A stretch of DNA of 64,000 bases from Paenibacillus ottowii. Its GTDB lineage: Bacteria; Bacillota; Bacilli; Paenibacillales; Paenibacillaceae. Location of the stretch: assembly GCF_006874425.1 (NCBI RefSeq), contig NZ_VIJZ01000003.1, positions 1-64,000 of the forward strand, written 5' to 3'. Shown here piece after piece: positions 1 to 10,843 of the stretch. Position numbers and translations under genes: made by a program. The notes below the pieces were generated by a model that was given only the letters and a program-made list of their open reading frames with translations, was not told the origin of the DNA and searched no databases. Every line of letters begins with the position of its first letter. Position 1 is the first letter of the stretch.

Positions 1-225
1 TTGCTCCGCCTTTCCTCCTTCACCCATGCAGGAAAAGGATGTATCGGGTATTAGCTACCGTTTCCGGTAGTTATCCCTGTCTTGTGGGCAGGTTGCCTAC
101 GTGTTACTCACCCGTCCGCCGCTAGGTCAATTAGAAGCAAGCTTCTAATTGACCCCGCTCGACTTGCATGTATTAGGCACGCCGCCAGCGTTCGTCCTGA
201 GCCAGGATCAAACTCTCCATTAAAG
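1..225 (-). rRNA. 16S rRNA, 5' end (partial)
   Basis: Read on the minus strand, positions 220 down to about 181 give the universal 16S start (GAGTTTGATCCTGGCTCAG, then the ACGAACGCTGGCGGC block). The sequence continues through the V1 region to the left edge of the window. Only about the first 225 nt of the gene are present, and the mature 5' end is estimated. The operon reads out of the window to the left. Confidence 0.97.
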
Positions 226-379
226 ACCAACCGAAGTTGGTTTACAGAAAGAGCGATTAGCTCATTTTTAATGCTAGCGATTCTTCTTAATAAAAGAAGT
301 AATCTTTATTTCATCATCCATTTGTTCAGTTTTCAAAGAACTTGTCTGTCCTCGTTTCATTTAACGAGCCAGGAATTAT

Positions 380-409
380 ATCATAACATGTTAGTTGCTT
401 TCTTGTCAA
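380..409 (-). promoter_or_regulatory. rRNA promoter P2
   Basis: The minus strand has a perfect -35 TTGACA (404-409), an 18-bp spacer and -10 TATGAT (380-385). An A/T-rich stretch (411-420) just upstream of the -35 could act as an UP element. It lies about 150 bp before the 16S 5' end, as expected for the proximal promoter of a Bacillales rrn operon. Confidence 0.75.
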
Positions 410-477
410 ATCTTTTTTTTGATTATCATATCAGCAACCTCGCTTCAAGAAATACTATTCTCAAAGCAACGTCTAAT

Positions 478-506
478 AATATATCATGCCTAAAGTTAAT
501 TAGCAA
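478..506 (-). promoter_or_regulatory. rRNA promoter P1
   Basis: A second sigma-A-like promoter lies on the minus strand: -35 TTGCTA (501-506), 17-bp spacer, -10 TATATT (478-483). It is about 95 bp upstream of P2. Tandem promoters are typical of rrn operons in this group. Confidence 0.6.
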
Positions 507-545
507 GCACTTTTTATATTCTTTGTTCTTTACTACATAACAGAT

Positions 546-591
546 AATAAGGGCAGCCACTCCGCTCTGAAGCGGAATGACTGCCCTTATT
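546..591 (-). terminator. Terminator after ligA
   Basis: There is a long stem of about 21 bp with a short loop (AATAAGGGCAG on one side, its complement on the other) ending in TTATT. It sits 10 nt after the ligA stop codon and separates the pcrB-pcrA-ligA operon from the rrn promoters. Confidence 0.85.
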
Positions 592-601
592 GCAAAACTA
601 T

Positions 602-2656
<2,055 letters not shown>

Positions 2657-2705
2657 CTATGCCAAGCTGCCCTATGAGGTTCGAGATTTAATGATATTTT
2701 AAATT

Positions 2706-5030
2706 TTATTCTACTTTTGTAATCGGCGCAAAGCCAGCCAACAGACGTTTAACCCCTACCGGAGCCGGGAAAGCAATTTGGAGCTCCATATCATTGCCTG
2801 TCCCTTTTACAGCTACGATAGTTCCAATTCCCCATTTGCCATGCTGTACCTTGTCTCCGGCAGCAAAAATGGATGGACCTCCTGTCGAAGCAGTCGGAGC
2901 TGGTCTTGCGGGTGAAGACGTGGTTACTGTGACGCGAGGCGATGCGGAAACAGACGAGCCACTACGGCTCATCATATCAAATGAACGTTCTCCGCCAAAG
3001 TTGCTGCTGCCACCTTTGCCTAGTCCGCGACCACCATAAGATCCACCTACATTGCCTGAACGACGGTAGCGGTCACGCTTGATGATCGTATCCTCTTTTA
3101 ACTCATCCGGAATCTCTTCGAGAAAGCGGGAAGGCGGGTTAGCTGTGGTGCGTCCAAACAGAGTGCGCATCTGTGCGCATGTGAGGAACAACTGCTCCTC
3201 GGCACGGGTAATCCCGACATACGCCAATCTGCGCTCTTCCTCCAGCTCTTCATTGTCCAAAAAGGCCCTGCTGTGAGGGAATACCCCCTCCTCCATACCA
3301 ACGATAAATACGATAGGAAACTCCAGTCCTTTGGCGCTATGCATGGTCATTAATACAACTGCATCACTCTGTTCCTCTTCATCATCATTCATGGAGTCAA
3401 TATCGGCAATCAGGGCAAGATCGGTCAGGAAGGAGACGAGCGACTTGTCTTCCGTCCCTTTTTCAAATTCCATGGTTACCGACAGAAACTCATCAATATT
3501 CTCCAAACGCGAGCGGGACTCAAGTGTATTCTCGTTTTGCAGTTCCAATCGATATTGGGTGGTTTCCAGCATTTTTTCGGTCAACTCAGTCACTGACAGG
3601 TAATCTACCATCCGACTTAAACCTTCAATCATATCGTAAAACTCTACAAGTGCATTGCGTGTGCGCCCAGCAAAGCCCAAATCATCTACCACTTGAAGCA
3701 CACGGAAAATTGAAACTCCACGTTCTGCCGCGGCTGCCTGTAATTTACCGACGGTTGTGTCGCCAATGCTTCGTTTGGGCACATTAATGATTCGTGTCAG
3801 GCTGATATCGTCGTCAGGATTGGACAGTAGACGTAGATATGCCAGCAAATCCTTAATCTCTTTACGATCATAGAACTTGATTCCGCCCACGATTTGATAA
3901 GGAATATCTGATTTAATCAAAATTTCCTCGACAACCCGTGACTGAGCATTTGTACGATACAAAATAGCATGATGACTATAGGTTTTGCCTGCCTTAATAT
4001 TTTTATGAATTTCTGAGGCGATAAAGTAGCCCTCGTCATGCTCGGAGTCAGCACGGTAAACCTTAATCTTGGCTCCGCCTTCTTTGTCGGTCCATAGTTT
4101 TTTCGGCTTACGGCCGGTATTTTGACCAATGACCTCGTTGGCTGCATTAAGAATATTTGAAGTGGAACGGTAGTTCTGCTCCAGCAAAATTGTACGTGCC
4201 TCCGGGTAATCTTCTTCAAAGTTCAAAATGTTGCTAATATCTGCTCCCCGCCACCGATAGATGGATTGGTCACTGTCACCTACAACGCATAGCCGGTGAT
4301 GCTTGTCAGCCAGCATTTTACACAGCATGTACTGCGCACGGTTCGTATCCTGATATTCATCAACATGAATGTATTGAAATTTCTTCTGGTAGAAATCAAG
4401 CACCTCAGGCACTTCTTTAAAGAGCTGAATCGTTGCCATGATCAAATCATCAAAATCAAGAGAGTTGTTACTTTTGAGCCGTTGTTGGTACTTGGCATAT
4501 ACCTTCGCCACAATGCCTTCAAAATAATCGCCAATCTTGCGTTCATACATTTCGGGAGTGACCAGCTCATTTTTTGCCGTACTCATCATAGACTGAACCG
4601 CTTTGGGTTCAAACTTCTTGGTATCTATATTTAGATCCTTCATGCAGCTCCGAATGACAGACAACTGATCCGTAGAATCCAAGATGCTGAAATTGGAGGT
4701 GAATCCAATCCGCTCGATATCCCGGCGTAAAATACGCACACACATGGAGTGAAAGGTGGATACCCACACATCTCTCCCCTGCGGACCAATCAGCTTGGAT
4801 ACGCGATCCTGCATTTCACGCGCGGCCTTGTTCGTAAAAGTAATCGCCAAAATCCCCCATGGGGCCGTCTTGCGAGTCGCGATGAGGTAAGCTATTCGGT
4901 GCGTAAGCACCCGTGTCTTACCACTGCCCGCGCCAGCCATAATCAGCAGCGGACCATCTACCGCCTCCACAGCCTGACGCTGAGGCTGATTAAGGCGAGC
5001 TACCGCCTCGTGTATATCTATTGATTGCAT
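2706..5030 (-). CDS. pcrA: ATP-dependent DNA helicase PcrA
   Basis: Superfamily 1A 3'-5' helicase (UvrD/Rep type) acting in repair, rolling-circle replication and removal of protein from DNA. The Walker A motif GAGSGKT is at residues 33-39, motif II DEYQDT near 223 and QNYRS near 287, followed by motifs [14 protein letters not shown] and [15 protein letters not shown]. After residue about 650 a Gly/Ser-rich linker leads to a C-terminal Tudor-like segment that in PcrA contacts RNA polymerase. At 774 aa it has the normal length. AAAGGAG precedes the ATG by 9 nt. It lies between pcrB and ligA, with 88 bp to the latter. Confidence 0.96.
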   Translation of the reverse strand: MQSIDIHEAVARLNQPQRQAVEAVDGPLLIMAGAGSGKTRVLTHRIAYLIATRKTAPWGILAITFTNKAAREMQDRVSKLIGPQGRDVWVSTFHSMCVRILRRDIERIGFTSNFSILDSTDQLSVIRSCMKDLNIDTKKFEPKAVQSMMSTAKNELVTPEMYERKIGDYFEGIVAKVYAKYQQRLKSNNSLDFDDLIMATIQLFKEVPEVLDFYQKKFQYIHVDEYQDTNRAQYMLCKMLADKHHRLCVVGDSDQSIYRWRGADISNILNFEEDYPEARTILLEQNYRSTSNILNAANEVIGQNTGRKPKKLWTDKEGGAKIKVYRADSEHDEGYFIASEIHKNIKAGKTYSHHAILYRTNAQSRVVEEILIKSDIPYQIVGGIKFYDRKEIKDLLAYLRLLSNPDDDISLTRIINVPKRSIGDTTVGKLQAAAAERGVSIFRVLQVVDDLGFAGRTRNALVEFYDMIEGLSRMVDYLSVTELTEKMLETTQYRLELQNENTLESRSRLENIDEFLSVTMEFEKGTEDKSLVSFLTDLALIADIDSMNDDEEEQSDAVVLMTMHSAKGLEFPIVFIVGMEEGVFPHSRAFLDNEELEEERRLAYVGITRAEEQLFLTCAQMRTLFGRTTANPPSRFLEEIPDELKEDTIIKRDRYRRSGNVGGSYGGRGLGKGGSSNFGGERSFDMMSRSGSSVSASPRVTVTTSSPARPAPTASTGGPSIFAAGDKVQHGKWGIGTIVAVKGTGNDMELQIAFPAPVGVKRLLAGFAPITKVE

Positions 5031-5065
5031 GCGTGCATGCTCCTTTCCCTAAGCTATCATAAAAT

Positions 5066-5761
5066 TTACACTCTATCCTTCACAGCTACCGTCTCCAGTG
5101 CTTTCGCCAAGTCACGATAAATAATGTTTCCTACTACAATGGTGTCACAAACAGCTGCTGCTTGTAACGCGGTAGATTTATCCACGATGCCTCCTCCGTA
5201 TAGGACACGGGACCGTTCCGTACCGCGATGTATCTTTTGTACCATCTCCATATCTCCAAAGACACCGCTATATTCCACATATATAATCGGCAGCTGCATA
5301 AGCTTGTCAGCAATCTGTGCATATGAAGCAGCAGCAGAGGCACTCAGCGAAGTATTTGCACTGGTAAGCTTAGCGACGGTGGAATCACCGTTCAAAACAA
5401 TATATCCTTCCGTCACAAGCAAATCCCAAGGGATCATATAACCAAATTGCTCAATCGCACGTTGGTGCTGACCTATAATCCAATTACTGTCAGTGGTATT
5501 CAACACCATGGGAATCATATATAGATCAAACCCCGGCACCACAGCTTCCAAATCGGATACCTCAAGCACACACGGCACCTCATAACGTCGAACCCGTGAT
5601 AGCAAATCCACCGTATTTTCATAGGTTACGCCCGATGAACCTCCGATCATAATGGCGTCCGTACCAGACATACACACGGCATCAAGCGTCTCATCATTCA
5701 GTTCTTTGTCAGGATCTAGCTTAAATACATGCCTCCAAGATTGAATTGAATCTGCCAACAC
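5066..5761 (-). CDS. pcrB: Heptaprenylglyceryl phosphate synthase PcrB
   Basis: Transfers a heptaprenyl group to sn-glycerol-1-phosphate, making an archaea-like ether lipid precursor in Bacillales. It is a TIM-barrel protein with the family motifs WRHVFKLDP, SGTDAIMIGGSSGVT, YVEYSGVFGD and LYGGGIVD, the last two lining the phosphate site. The likely start is GTG at 5761, because GGAGG lies 7 nt upstream; a TTG one codon later or an ATG at 5776, which would overlap the ribosome site, are alternatives. It is first in pcrB-pcrA-ligA, with 35 bp to pcrA. Close similarity along the whole length to B. subtilis PcrB makes the call secure. Confidence 0.93.
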   Translation of the reverse strand: MLADSIQSWRHVFKLDPDKELNDETLDAVCMSGTDAIMIGGSSGVTYENTVDLLSRVRRYEVPCVLEVSDLEAVVPGFDLYMIPMVLNTTDSNWIIGQHQRAIEQFGYMIPWDLLVTEGYIVLNGDSTVAKLTSANTSLSASAAASYAQIADKLMQLPIIYVEYSGVFGDMEMVQKIHRGTERSRVLYGGGIVDKSTALQAAAVCDTIVVGNIIYRDLAKALETVAVKDRV

Positions 5762-5902
5762 ACATTCCTCCAGCATCCATTGCTTTTGTCATCATCCAGA
5801 CGAGCCGAATTCCAATATCCAAAAGCGTTCTATGCTAAGTCTATGACAGTGGCTAAAAGGTGTCAATGTTCGTATTAGATGGGAACACCTCGTTCAGACA
5901 GC

Positions 5903-6775
5903 TCATGGTCTTAGCGCATACACCCAACTGCGTTTACGAAGCTCTTTTTCCATTAAAACATCCGTATAAAAGCCTTGCACACCCATCTGCTCGTACTCAG
6001 TAGCATCCTTCAACTCATTAATCGTATTTACGTAGCACACTGCTCCTGCCTGACGCAAACGTTCTACCAAGTCACCACTCACCCGATTTTCTGGTAAAGT
6101 CACTGCCGTGATATCATTGTGTTGGACAAATCGAATAATCTCATCATCCGGATCTTCTGTAGCATAGAGCGTATAAATAATGGATTTATAAGGATAGATA
6201 TTTCGCAGCGTTTGTAGCATTTCTTCATTATAAATTTGAGGGACAATACGAGACAAAAGCTCGGGATTTTTCTCCTGGGCCTGATGGGTCAGTTGTACAA
6301 ACAACTGCTTGATTTGGGCAGGGTCCTGCTCTTTTGTATCAGTCACAATATAGGCATCCGGATAGTTCTCCAATAGATCCAATACATCCTTCCAATCTAA
6401 TGGAGTATAGGAACCGTGTATGGGGGTGTTTTTAAATTGATGGTAGCTCCAAGGTCTTCCGCCCTGCTTTGTATCAACGGCGTATTCCTGTTGCATTTGT
6501 TTTGTAAAGGATTCCGTCCATTCATGGCGTGCCACCAAATGTCCATCCGACGTAAACATCAGGTCGACCTCGAATACGCGGCTGCCTTTTTTATAATTTT
6601 CCACAAACGCTTCACGTGCATTGGTATAGGCCAAACCATCAACGGCTCCCATAGCATGCGAAATCACGCGGTGTGTGGTAAAGCCAATATGTTCTTCCGT
6701 AGATTGTCCTTTGTAAGCCAGTAAAAATGTGCCACATAACATTAAAAGAATAATCGCAGCAATCACTCGTTTCAT
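5903..6775 (-). CDS. Exported glycerophosphodiester phosphodiesterase-like protein
   Basis: Residues 1-21 form an uncleaved anchor or signal peptide (MKR followed by a hydrophobic run), so the enzyme is outside the membrane. The rest is a GDPD/PI-PLC-like TIM barrel: His40 in SHAMG, Glu69 and Asp71 in FEVDL, and His84 in RHEW match the family's metal and acid-base residues. The substrate is unknown; glycerophosphodiesters from lipids or teichoic acid are the natural guess. The ribosome site AAAGGA is 11 nt from the ATG, a little far. The gene stands alone, between pcrB and the terminator of the next locus. Confidence 0.75.
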   Translation of the reverse strand: MKRVIAAIILLMLCGTFLLAYKGQSTEEHIGFTTHRVISHAMGAVDGLAYTNAREAFVENYKKGSRVFEVDLMFTSDGHLVARHEWTESFTKQMQQEYAVDTKQGGRPWSYHQFKNTPIHGSYTPLDWKDVLDLLENYPDAYIVTDTKEQDPAQIKQLFVQLTHQAQEKNPELLSRIVPQIYNEEMLQTLRNIYPYKSIIYTLYATEDPDDEIIRFVQHNDITAVTLPENRVSGDLVERLRQAGAVCYVNTINELKDATEYEQMGVQGFYTDVLMEKELRKRSWVYALRP

Positions 6776-6872
6776 AGGGTGTCACATCCTTTTCGTACAG
6801 GTCAATACCCTACATACATCTACTCAAAACAGTTCTATATCAGTTGAACTACAAAATCAGCTATATAGACAC

Positions 6873-6902
6873 AAAAACACCCTCCGGCTAAACCGAAGGG
6901 TG
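6873..6902 (-). terminator. Terminator of the sugar-transferase operon
   Basis: The minus strand has CACCCTTCGG-loop-CCGGAGGGTG followed by TTTTT, 8 nt after the stop of the sugar transferase gene. Confidence 0.9.
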
Positions 6903-6910
6903 ACTCTGGA

Positions 6911-8311
6911 TTAATATGCATTTTTGAAACCATTGCGAATCGTGCGAAAAATAATTTTGATATCGAATAAGAGCGACCAGTTCTCAATATAGAAGATGTC
7001 ATGCTTAATCCGTTCCTCTATAGATGTGTCTCCGCGCAAACCGTTACTCTGTGCCCAGCCTGTAATTCCGGGGCGAACATGATGCTTCACCATGTATTTT
7101 GGAATTTCCTCACGGAATTGCTCTACATAATAAGGTCGTTCCGGACGTGGGCCAACGACACTCATATCACCCAGAAGTACATTGAAAAACTGTGGCAGCT
7201 CATCGAGACTCGTTTTACGAATAAAAGTGCCAAAACGTGTGCGTCTTGGGTCATTAGCAGTCGTCCAGCCCGTGTCCTCCGTTCCTGGCGGCAGCACCTT
7301 CATCGAACGAAATTTATACATCCGGAAGGTGCGACGGTTCAAGCCTACCCGCTCTTGCTTGAAAATAATGGGTCCTTTCGACGTAACCTTTACACCAATC
7401 GCCACAGCCAGCATAATCGGAGAGGTCAGAATAATGGCGAATAAAGAAAATAAAATATCGAATAGACGCTTAAACAATCGATTCCCTGCTACATCTAGTG
7501 GAATATCCCGTACATTGATCATCGGCATGCCTGCAAAATTGTCAAAGTAAGGTCGTGCCGGCAAATAATCAAAGAAATCGGGAATAATAAGCGTGCGCAC
7601 CCCAGCCTTTTCACACATGTTGATAATCTTGGGGTATTTATCATGAGCATCCAGCGGCAACGCCAGAATGACTTCATCAATCATCAGGCGTGACAGCGTT
7701 GGCTCCAATTGATCTAATCCGCCAAGAATCGGGCAAAAATGAGCTTCTTCCTCTTTGTTCCAATGCCGTTTATCATCCAGAAATCCCACTACTTCATAGC
7801 CTAAATCAGGATACTGTCTTAGATTATGATAAAATCGTTGCCCTAAAGAACCTGCTCCAAGGATAAGCATGAATTGCTTATTGTATCCTTTTTGACGGAG
7901 GAGTTTAAGAATTTGCTTCAAAAAATATCGATAAAACAAAATAATCAGCACATTACCAACCATATAGATCGCCAGATAAGACCGCGAAATGTCGATTTGC
8001 TTCACGAAGAACATCACACTCAACAGCACAAACAGGCCAACAATGTGAATCTGGGTAACACGAAACACGTCATCTGCAAACCTCTTTTTGCGCTTTGGCG
8101 AATAGAGTGAGAACAACATCCCCAGCACTACAGCAATCAGACCGTATATTAAACTCCAGCCTCCATATACTTGAATAGGAAGCGGCTCTTTATAAGTAAT
8201 CCATTCACTCTCAAATTTAAAAAACCAAGCGATCAGAAAGGATAACTGAATGACAGCGAAATCCGCCACAATATATAATTGGGTTAAAAAACGCTGATTT
8301 CTGCGTATCAT
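6911..8311 (-). CDS. Polyprenyl-phosphate sugar-1-phosphate transferase (WcaJ/PssY type)
   Basis: Starts glycan assembly by moving a hexose-1-phosphate from a nucleotide sugar to undecaprenyl phosphate at the membrane. The 466-aa protein has four N-terminal membrane helices (roughly residues 12-130), a Rossmann-like CoA_binding_3 domain (MLILGAGSLGQRF near 150), another membrane segment near 285 and a C-terminal bacterial sugar transferase domain with FKQERVG, KFRSM, RKTSLDELPQ and VGPRPERP. Glucose is the usual substrate of this architecture but cannot be proven here. Its ATG overlaps the stop of the preceding glycosyltransferase gene by 4 nt (ATGA), so the two are probably translationally coupled. 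GAGGTG precedes the ATG. Confidence 0.9.
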   Translation of the reverse strand: MIRRNQRFLTQLYIVADFAVIQLSFLIAWFFKFESEWITYKEPLPIQVYGGWSLIYGLIAVVLGMLFSLYSPKRKKRFADDVFRVTQIHIVGLFVLLSVMFFVKQIDISRSYLAIYMVGNVLIILFYRYFLKQILKLLRQKGYNKQFMLILGAGSLGQRFYHNLRQYPDLGYEVVGFLDDKRHWNKEEEAHFCPILGGLDQLEPTLSRLMIDEVILALPLDAHDKYPKIINMCEKAGVRTLIIPDFFDYLPARPYFDNFAGMPMINVRDIPLDVAGNRLFKRLFDILFSLFAIILTSPIMLAVAIGVKVTSKGPIIFKQERVGLNRRTFRMYKFRSMKVLPPGTEDTGWTTANDPRRTRFGTFIRKTSLDELPQFFNVLLGDMSVVGPRPERPYYVEQFREEIPKYMVKHHVRPGITGWAQSNGLRGDTSIEERIKHDIFYIENWSLLFDIKIIFRTIRNGFKNAY

Positions 8312-9216
8312 GCTTTCACCTCAGTACGAGATTGTTCTCCGCCGTCCGGCTTAACCGGTGCAGACAACTTATTTTTTAGAAACGCCATCCCAAACTTCAC
8401 TGTAATTCCGGCATATACAGCCATGTTGGTGATCCAACTGTATTGCTGTTTATAATGCTTACGATGAAATACCCACATCGCTCTATGAAACTCATAAATA
8501 ATTTTCAAAGGACGACGGCGAGCACTGCCCCCTTTGATATGAATAATATATGTGCGCGGGTAGTAGTAAATGCCCCAACCGGCTTGTTTAATCCGGTAAC
8601 ACCAGTCAATATCCTCACCATACATAAAAAAAGTTTCGTCCAATCCGCCGACCTGGTCAATCGTCTCCTTACGCACCAGCATAAAAGCACCAACCAGTAC
8701 ATCTACAGGATACTCATCATCGGGGCTTAGATGCCCAAGCTGATATTGGTTGTACTTCGGGTTATCCGGGTAACGCTTCGACCAGCCGAAAGCATAGTAA
8801 AAAGAGGCGGACGGCGTTGGAAACCCTCGCTTACAAGCTTTGTCTAGCGAGCCATCCGGCAGGATGACCTTACAGCCCGATGCCCCCATCTCCGGGTGCG
8901 TATCCATAAACTGAATCATTGTATCCAGTGTATCCGGCTGCACCAACGTATCGGAGTTCAGCAGCAACACATAACGCCCGCTAGCTACTTCCATGCCCTG
9001 GTTGTTCGCCTTGGCGAAACCTGTATTATCTTTATTGGCTATCAATGTAATCTCCGGGTATGCAGCACGAATAGCCTCAACAGACCCGTCACTGGAGTGA
9101 TTATCGATAACAATCACTTCATATCGATACTGCGTCTTTGACGCATACACTGACTGCAAACAATCCAGCGTCAATCGACACGTGTTATAGTTGACGACCA
9201 GTATGCTTACATCCAT
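8308..9216 (-). CDS. Family 2 glycosyltransferase, rhamnosyltransferase-like
   Basis: A GT-A-fold, inverting glycosyltransferase of 302 aa. Its N-terminus MDVSILVVNYNT is the nucleotide-binding strand, LLLNSDT holds the DxD-like metal site near residue 90, and GEDIDWCYR is the ED-type catalytic motif. No membrane segment is obvious. It most resembles the WbbL rhamnosyltransferase group, which fits the dTDP-rhamnose genes nearby, but donor and acceptor are inferred. It shares an operon with the downstream sugar-phosphate transferase (4-nt overlap) and has AGGAG 11 nt before its ATG. Confidence 0.85.
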   Translation of the reverse strand: MDVSILVVNYNTCRLTLDCLQSVYASKTQYRYEVIVIDNHSSDGSVEAIRAAYPEITLIANKDNTGFAKANNQGMEVASGRYVLLLNSDTLVQPDTLDTMIQFMDTHPEMGASGCKVILPDGSLDKACKRGFPTPSASFYYAFGWSKRYPDNPKYNQYQLGHLSPDDEYPVDVLVGAFMLVRKETIDQVGGLDETFFMYGEDIDWCYRIKQAGWGIYYYPRTYIIHIKGGSARRRPLKIIYEFHRAMWVFHRKHYKQQYSWITNMAVYAGITVKFGMAFLKNKLSAPVKPDGGEQSRTEVKA

Positions 9217-9263
9217 ATTTAAAACGCTCCTGACAAATTCAGTAATCTATTCTACTATCGCCT

Positions 9264-9291
9264 ATTATAGCATACCCCGTCGATCACGGGG
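9264..9291 (-). promoter_or_regulatory. Extended -10 promoter with overlapping palindrome
   Basis: The minus strand has TGCTATAAT, an extended -10 element (9264-9272), 47 bp before the glycosyltransferase ATG. A perfect inverted repeat CCCCGT-cgatc-ACGGGG (9275-9291) lies directly upstream, where a -35 would be. No good -35 is visible. The palindrome could be an operator for a regulator of the glycan operon; this is inference. Confidence 0.5.
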
Positions 9292-9325
9292 CGCAAAAAA
9301 GCACACAACTTGTAACCTTACATAG

Positions 9326-9354
9326 TTGAGGTCTAAAAATCATCGTGGTAAGAT
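9326..9354 (+). promoter_or_regulatory. Promoter for the antisense antitoxin RNA
   Basis: A -35 TTGAGG (9326-9331), an exact 17-bp spacer and -10 TAAGAT (9349-9354) on the plus strand. It points toward the small toxin gene's 3' end, with no plus-strand protein gene downstream. Confidence 0.6.
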
Positions 9355-9360
9355 ATACAT

Positions 9361-9475
9361 GGAAAAAGGGCTGGTGCCAGCCAGCCCCGCGCAACCAACG
9401 CTCCAAGAGCGGACGGTTTTGGAACAATCAGGCCGAAAATAGACCCTTCCTTTGCGGGGGCGGTCTATTTTCGTT
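9361..9475 (+). ncRNA. Putative antisense RNA antitoxin (RatA/SR4-like)
   Basis: A predicted plus-strand transcript of about 110 nt, starting just after the promoter at 9326-9354. It would be fully complementary to the 3' UTR and last codons of the small hydrophobic peptide gene on the other strand. It contains stems GGGCTGG...CCAGCCC, CGCTC...GAGCG and a terminal GAAAATAGACC...GGTCTATTTTC hairpin (9434-9472). The 3'-overlapping layout matches txpA/ratA and bsrG/SR4 type I systems. Ends are estimated. Confidence 0.55.
9363..9388 (-). terminator. Terminator of the toxin mRNA
   Basis: The minus strand has a GGCTGG-loop-CCAGCC stem followed by CTTTTT. It would end the toxin transcript about 80 nt after its stop codon, giving the long 3' UTR typical of these toxins. 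Confidence 0.6.
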
Positions 9476-9548
9476 TGTTAGACTCTAACAGTGTGACGAT
9501 TAACGCCCCGAACGTCAGCATTAAACTGAGCGCCTCAAACACTGTCAC
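9465..9548 (-). CDS. TxpA/holin-like type I toxin peptide
   Basis: A 27-codon gene, read as MTVFEALSLMLTFGALIVTL plus LESNKRK, starting at GTG. It has one hydrophobic membrane-spanning stretch and a basic tail, with the E-L-x-L-M-x-x-F-G pattern of the holin-like toxin family that includes TxpA. An in-frame GTG three codons upstream (9557) is also possible; AGGAGGGGGG precedes both. A -10 TATAAT lies at 9617-9622 with a weak -35. The stop codon falls within the hairpin shared with the predicted antisense RNA. Membrane damage when unrepressed is the known role of the family; activity here is inferred. Confidence 0.7.
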   Translation of the reverse strand: MTVFEALSLMLTFGALIVTLLESNKRK

Positions 9549-9741
9549 AGGCTTCACCCCCCTCCTCGGGAGAGTTAGCCGACCGCCCTTGCCAGCTCTA
9601 TCGGTTGCACGTTTCAATTATACTATATATTTCCAAAAAGGAACACGCATTCGATGGTATTTTATCTAGCATTCAGTTGTACCTTTGATTATTTGACGCT
9701 TCTATATGGAAAAAAGTTTCAATATTTTTTCCTTCCGTCTT

Positions 9742-10686
9742 CTATAATTTCCCCATTATAAAAACAAATTTATAAATCCAGTTGTCCAACCGTGACTGCC
9801 TATAAAATGGAGACTGCCCAATATATTTTATACGTGAAAGTACACCCTTATGGTAGCTATACAGGAATCGCTCCACATCTCTATACATTTGGGAAGGCAT
9901 GTCTTGTCCATATAGTTGAACAAATTGCCGGGCTTGTTTACTTAAAATATAGCGATTTTTCCCTTTTACGAATCTACTTAGTCTTTTCCTCCACTTGCCA
10001 AGCCAGCCATCTGTTGAACCTCCCAGCACATTGTTTTGATGCTGCCGATACCAGATATATGGCTCGTGATCAAATATAACTTCACCAAAAGAGGAGGTGC
10101 ATAAGTAAATCCACCAGTCATGCATGATAATGTTATCCAAAGTATCCGGCATTCTCGTTTTCACGAGCTGAAGTGTTTCTTTATTGATTACCATGGTACA
10201 ACCTACACATACATTCTCGATGAGAGCATTATAAAAGGATAAAGATCTAGAGATATCGGCTGGCCATACTTTGAGAGGTTCCAAGTTTTGAGAGACCATT
10301 TGCGTTGCTGAACAATACATCAGCGGTCGACTCCCATCCTTTTCCCTGAGACGAGCTACAGCCCGAGCAAGCTTGTTCGGCATCCACACATCATCCTGAT
10401 CACAAAATGCGTAATAGTCAAATGCCTCGGACGATCTTTCAATCAGATCAAAAAAGCTCGCAATAACACCTACATTATTCTCTCGGCATAACCTAATCTG
10501 TTGGGGATAACGTTGCTCCAGTATTCTCAACTTATCAACTGTATCATCTGTTGAGCCATCATCACGGATTAGAATCTGAACTTCTACGTCTTTTTGATTA
10601 ATGAGACTTTCTACCTGCTCTTCTAAGTAAGCCGCTCCATTATATGTAGATAATAAAATTTGTACTTTAGGTCTGTTCAGAGTCAT
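9742..10686 (-). CDS. Family 2 glycosyltransferase
   Basis: A 314-aa GT-A glycosyltransferase. Residues 8-20 carry ILLSTYNGAAYL, the IRDDGSTDDT strand binds the nucleotide, and FCDQDDVW near residue 100 holds the DxD metal site. This FCDQDDVW form is common among rhamnosyl- and other sugar transferases of surface-glycan clusters. GGAGGG precedes its ATG. The terminator at 10787-10821 separates it from rfbD, so it is probably its own transcript. No tight match to a characterised enzyme can be claimed, and the sugar is unknown. Confidence 0.82.
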   Translation of the reverse strand: MTLNRPKVQILLSTYNGAAYLEEQVESLINQKDVEVQILIRDDGSTDDTVDKLRILEQRYPQQIRLCRENNVGVIASFFDLIERSSEAFDYYAFCDQDDVWMPNKLARAVARLREKDGSRPLMYCSATQMVSQNLEPLKVWPADISRSLSFYNALIENVCVGCTMVINKETLQLVKTRMPDTLDNIIMHDWWIYLCTSSFGEVIFDHEPYIWYRQHQNNVLGGSTDGWLGKWRKRLSRFVKGKNRYILSKQARQFVQLYGQDMPSQMYRDVERFLYSYHKGVLSRIKYIGQSPFYRQSRLDNWIYKFVFIMGKL

Positions 10687-10786
10687 GCCCTCCTTCTTTT
10701 AATATGGGCTGCAGGGACGTGTACGTCCCACCTGCCTATACATTATAATGCTCATCGCGCTTTATCAACATAGTCTTAAATTAATA

Positions 10787-10821
10787 AAATCTCCCAATCC
10801 TAAAATGATGGGAGATTTTTT
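10787..10821. terminator. Terminator after rfbD (bidirectional)
   Basis: AAATCTCCCA and TGGGAGATTT form a 10-bp stem with a 12-nt loop, with T-rich sequence on both strands. On the minus strand it lies 23 nt after the rfbD stop. Confidence 0.8.
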
Positions 10822-10843
10822 GATAGCTATGATAAAGTTTAAA

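Noticed and set aside
82..540. 152-codon plus-strand open frame
   Set aside because: It overlaps the 16S gene and the rrn promoters and has no ribosome site or recognisable product.
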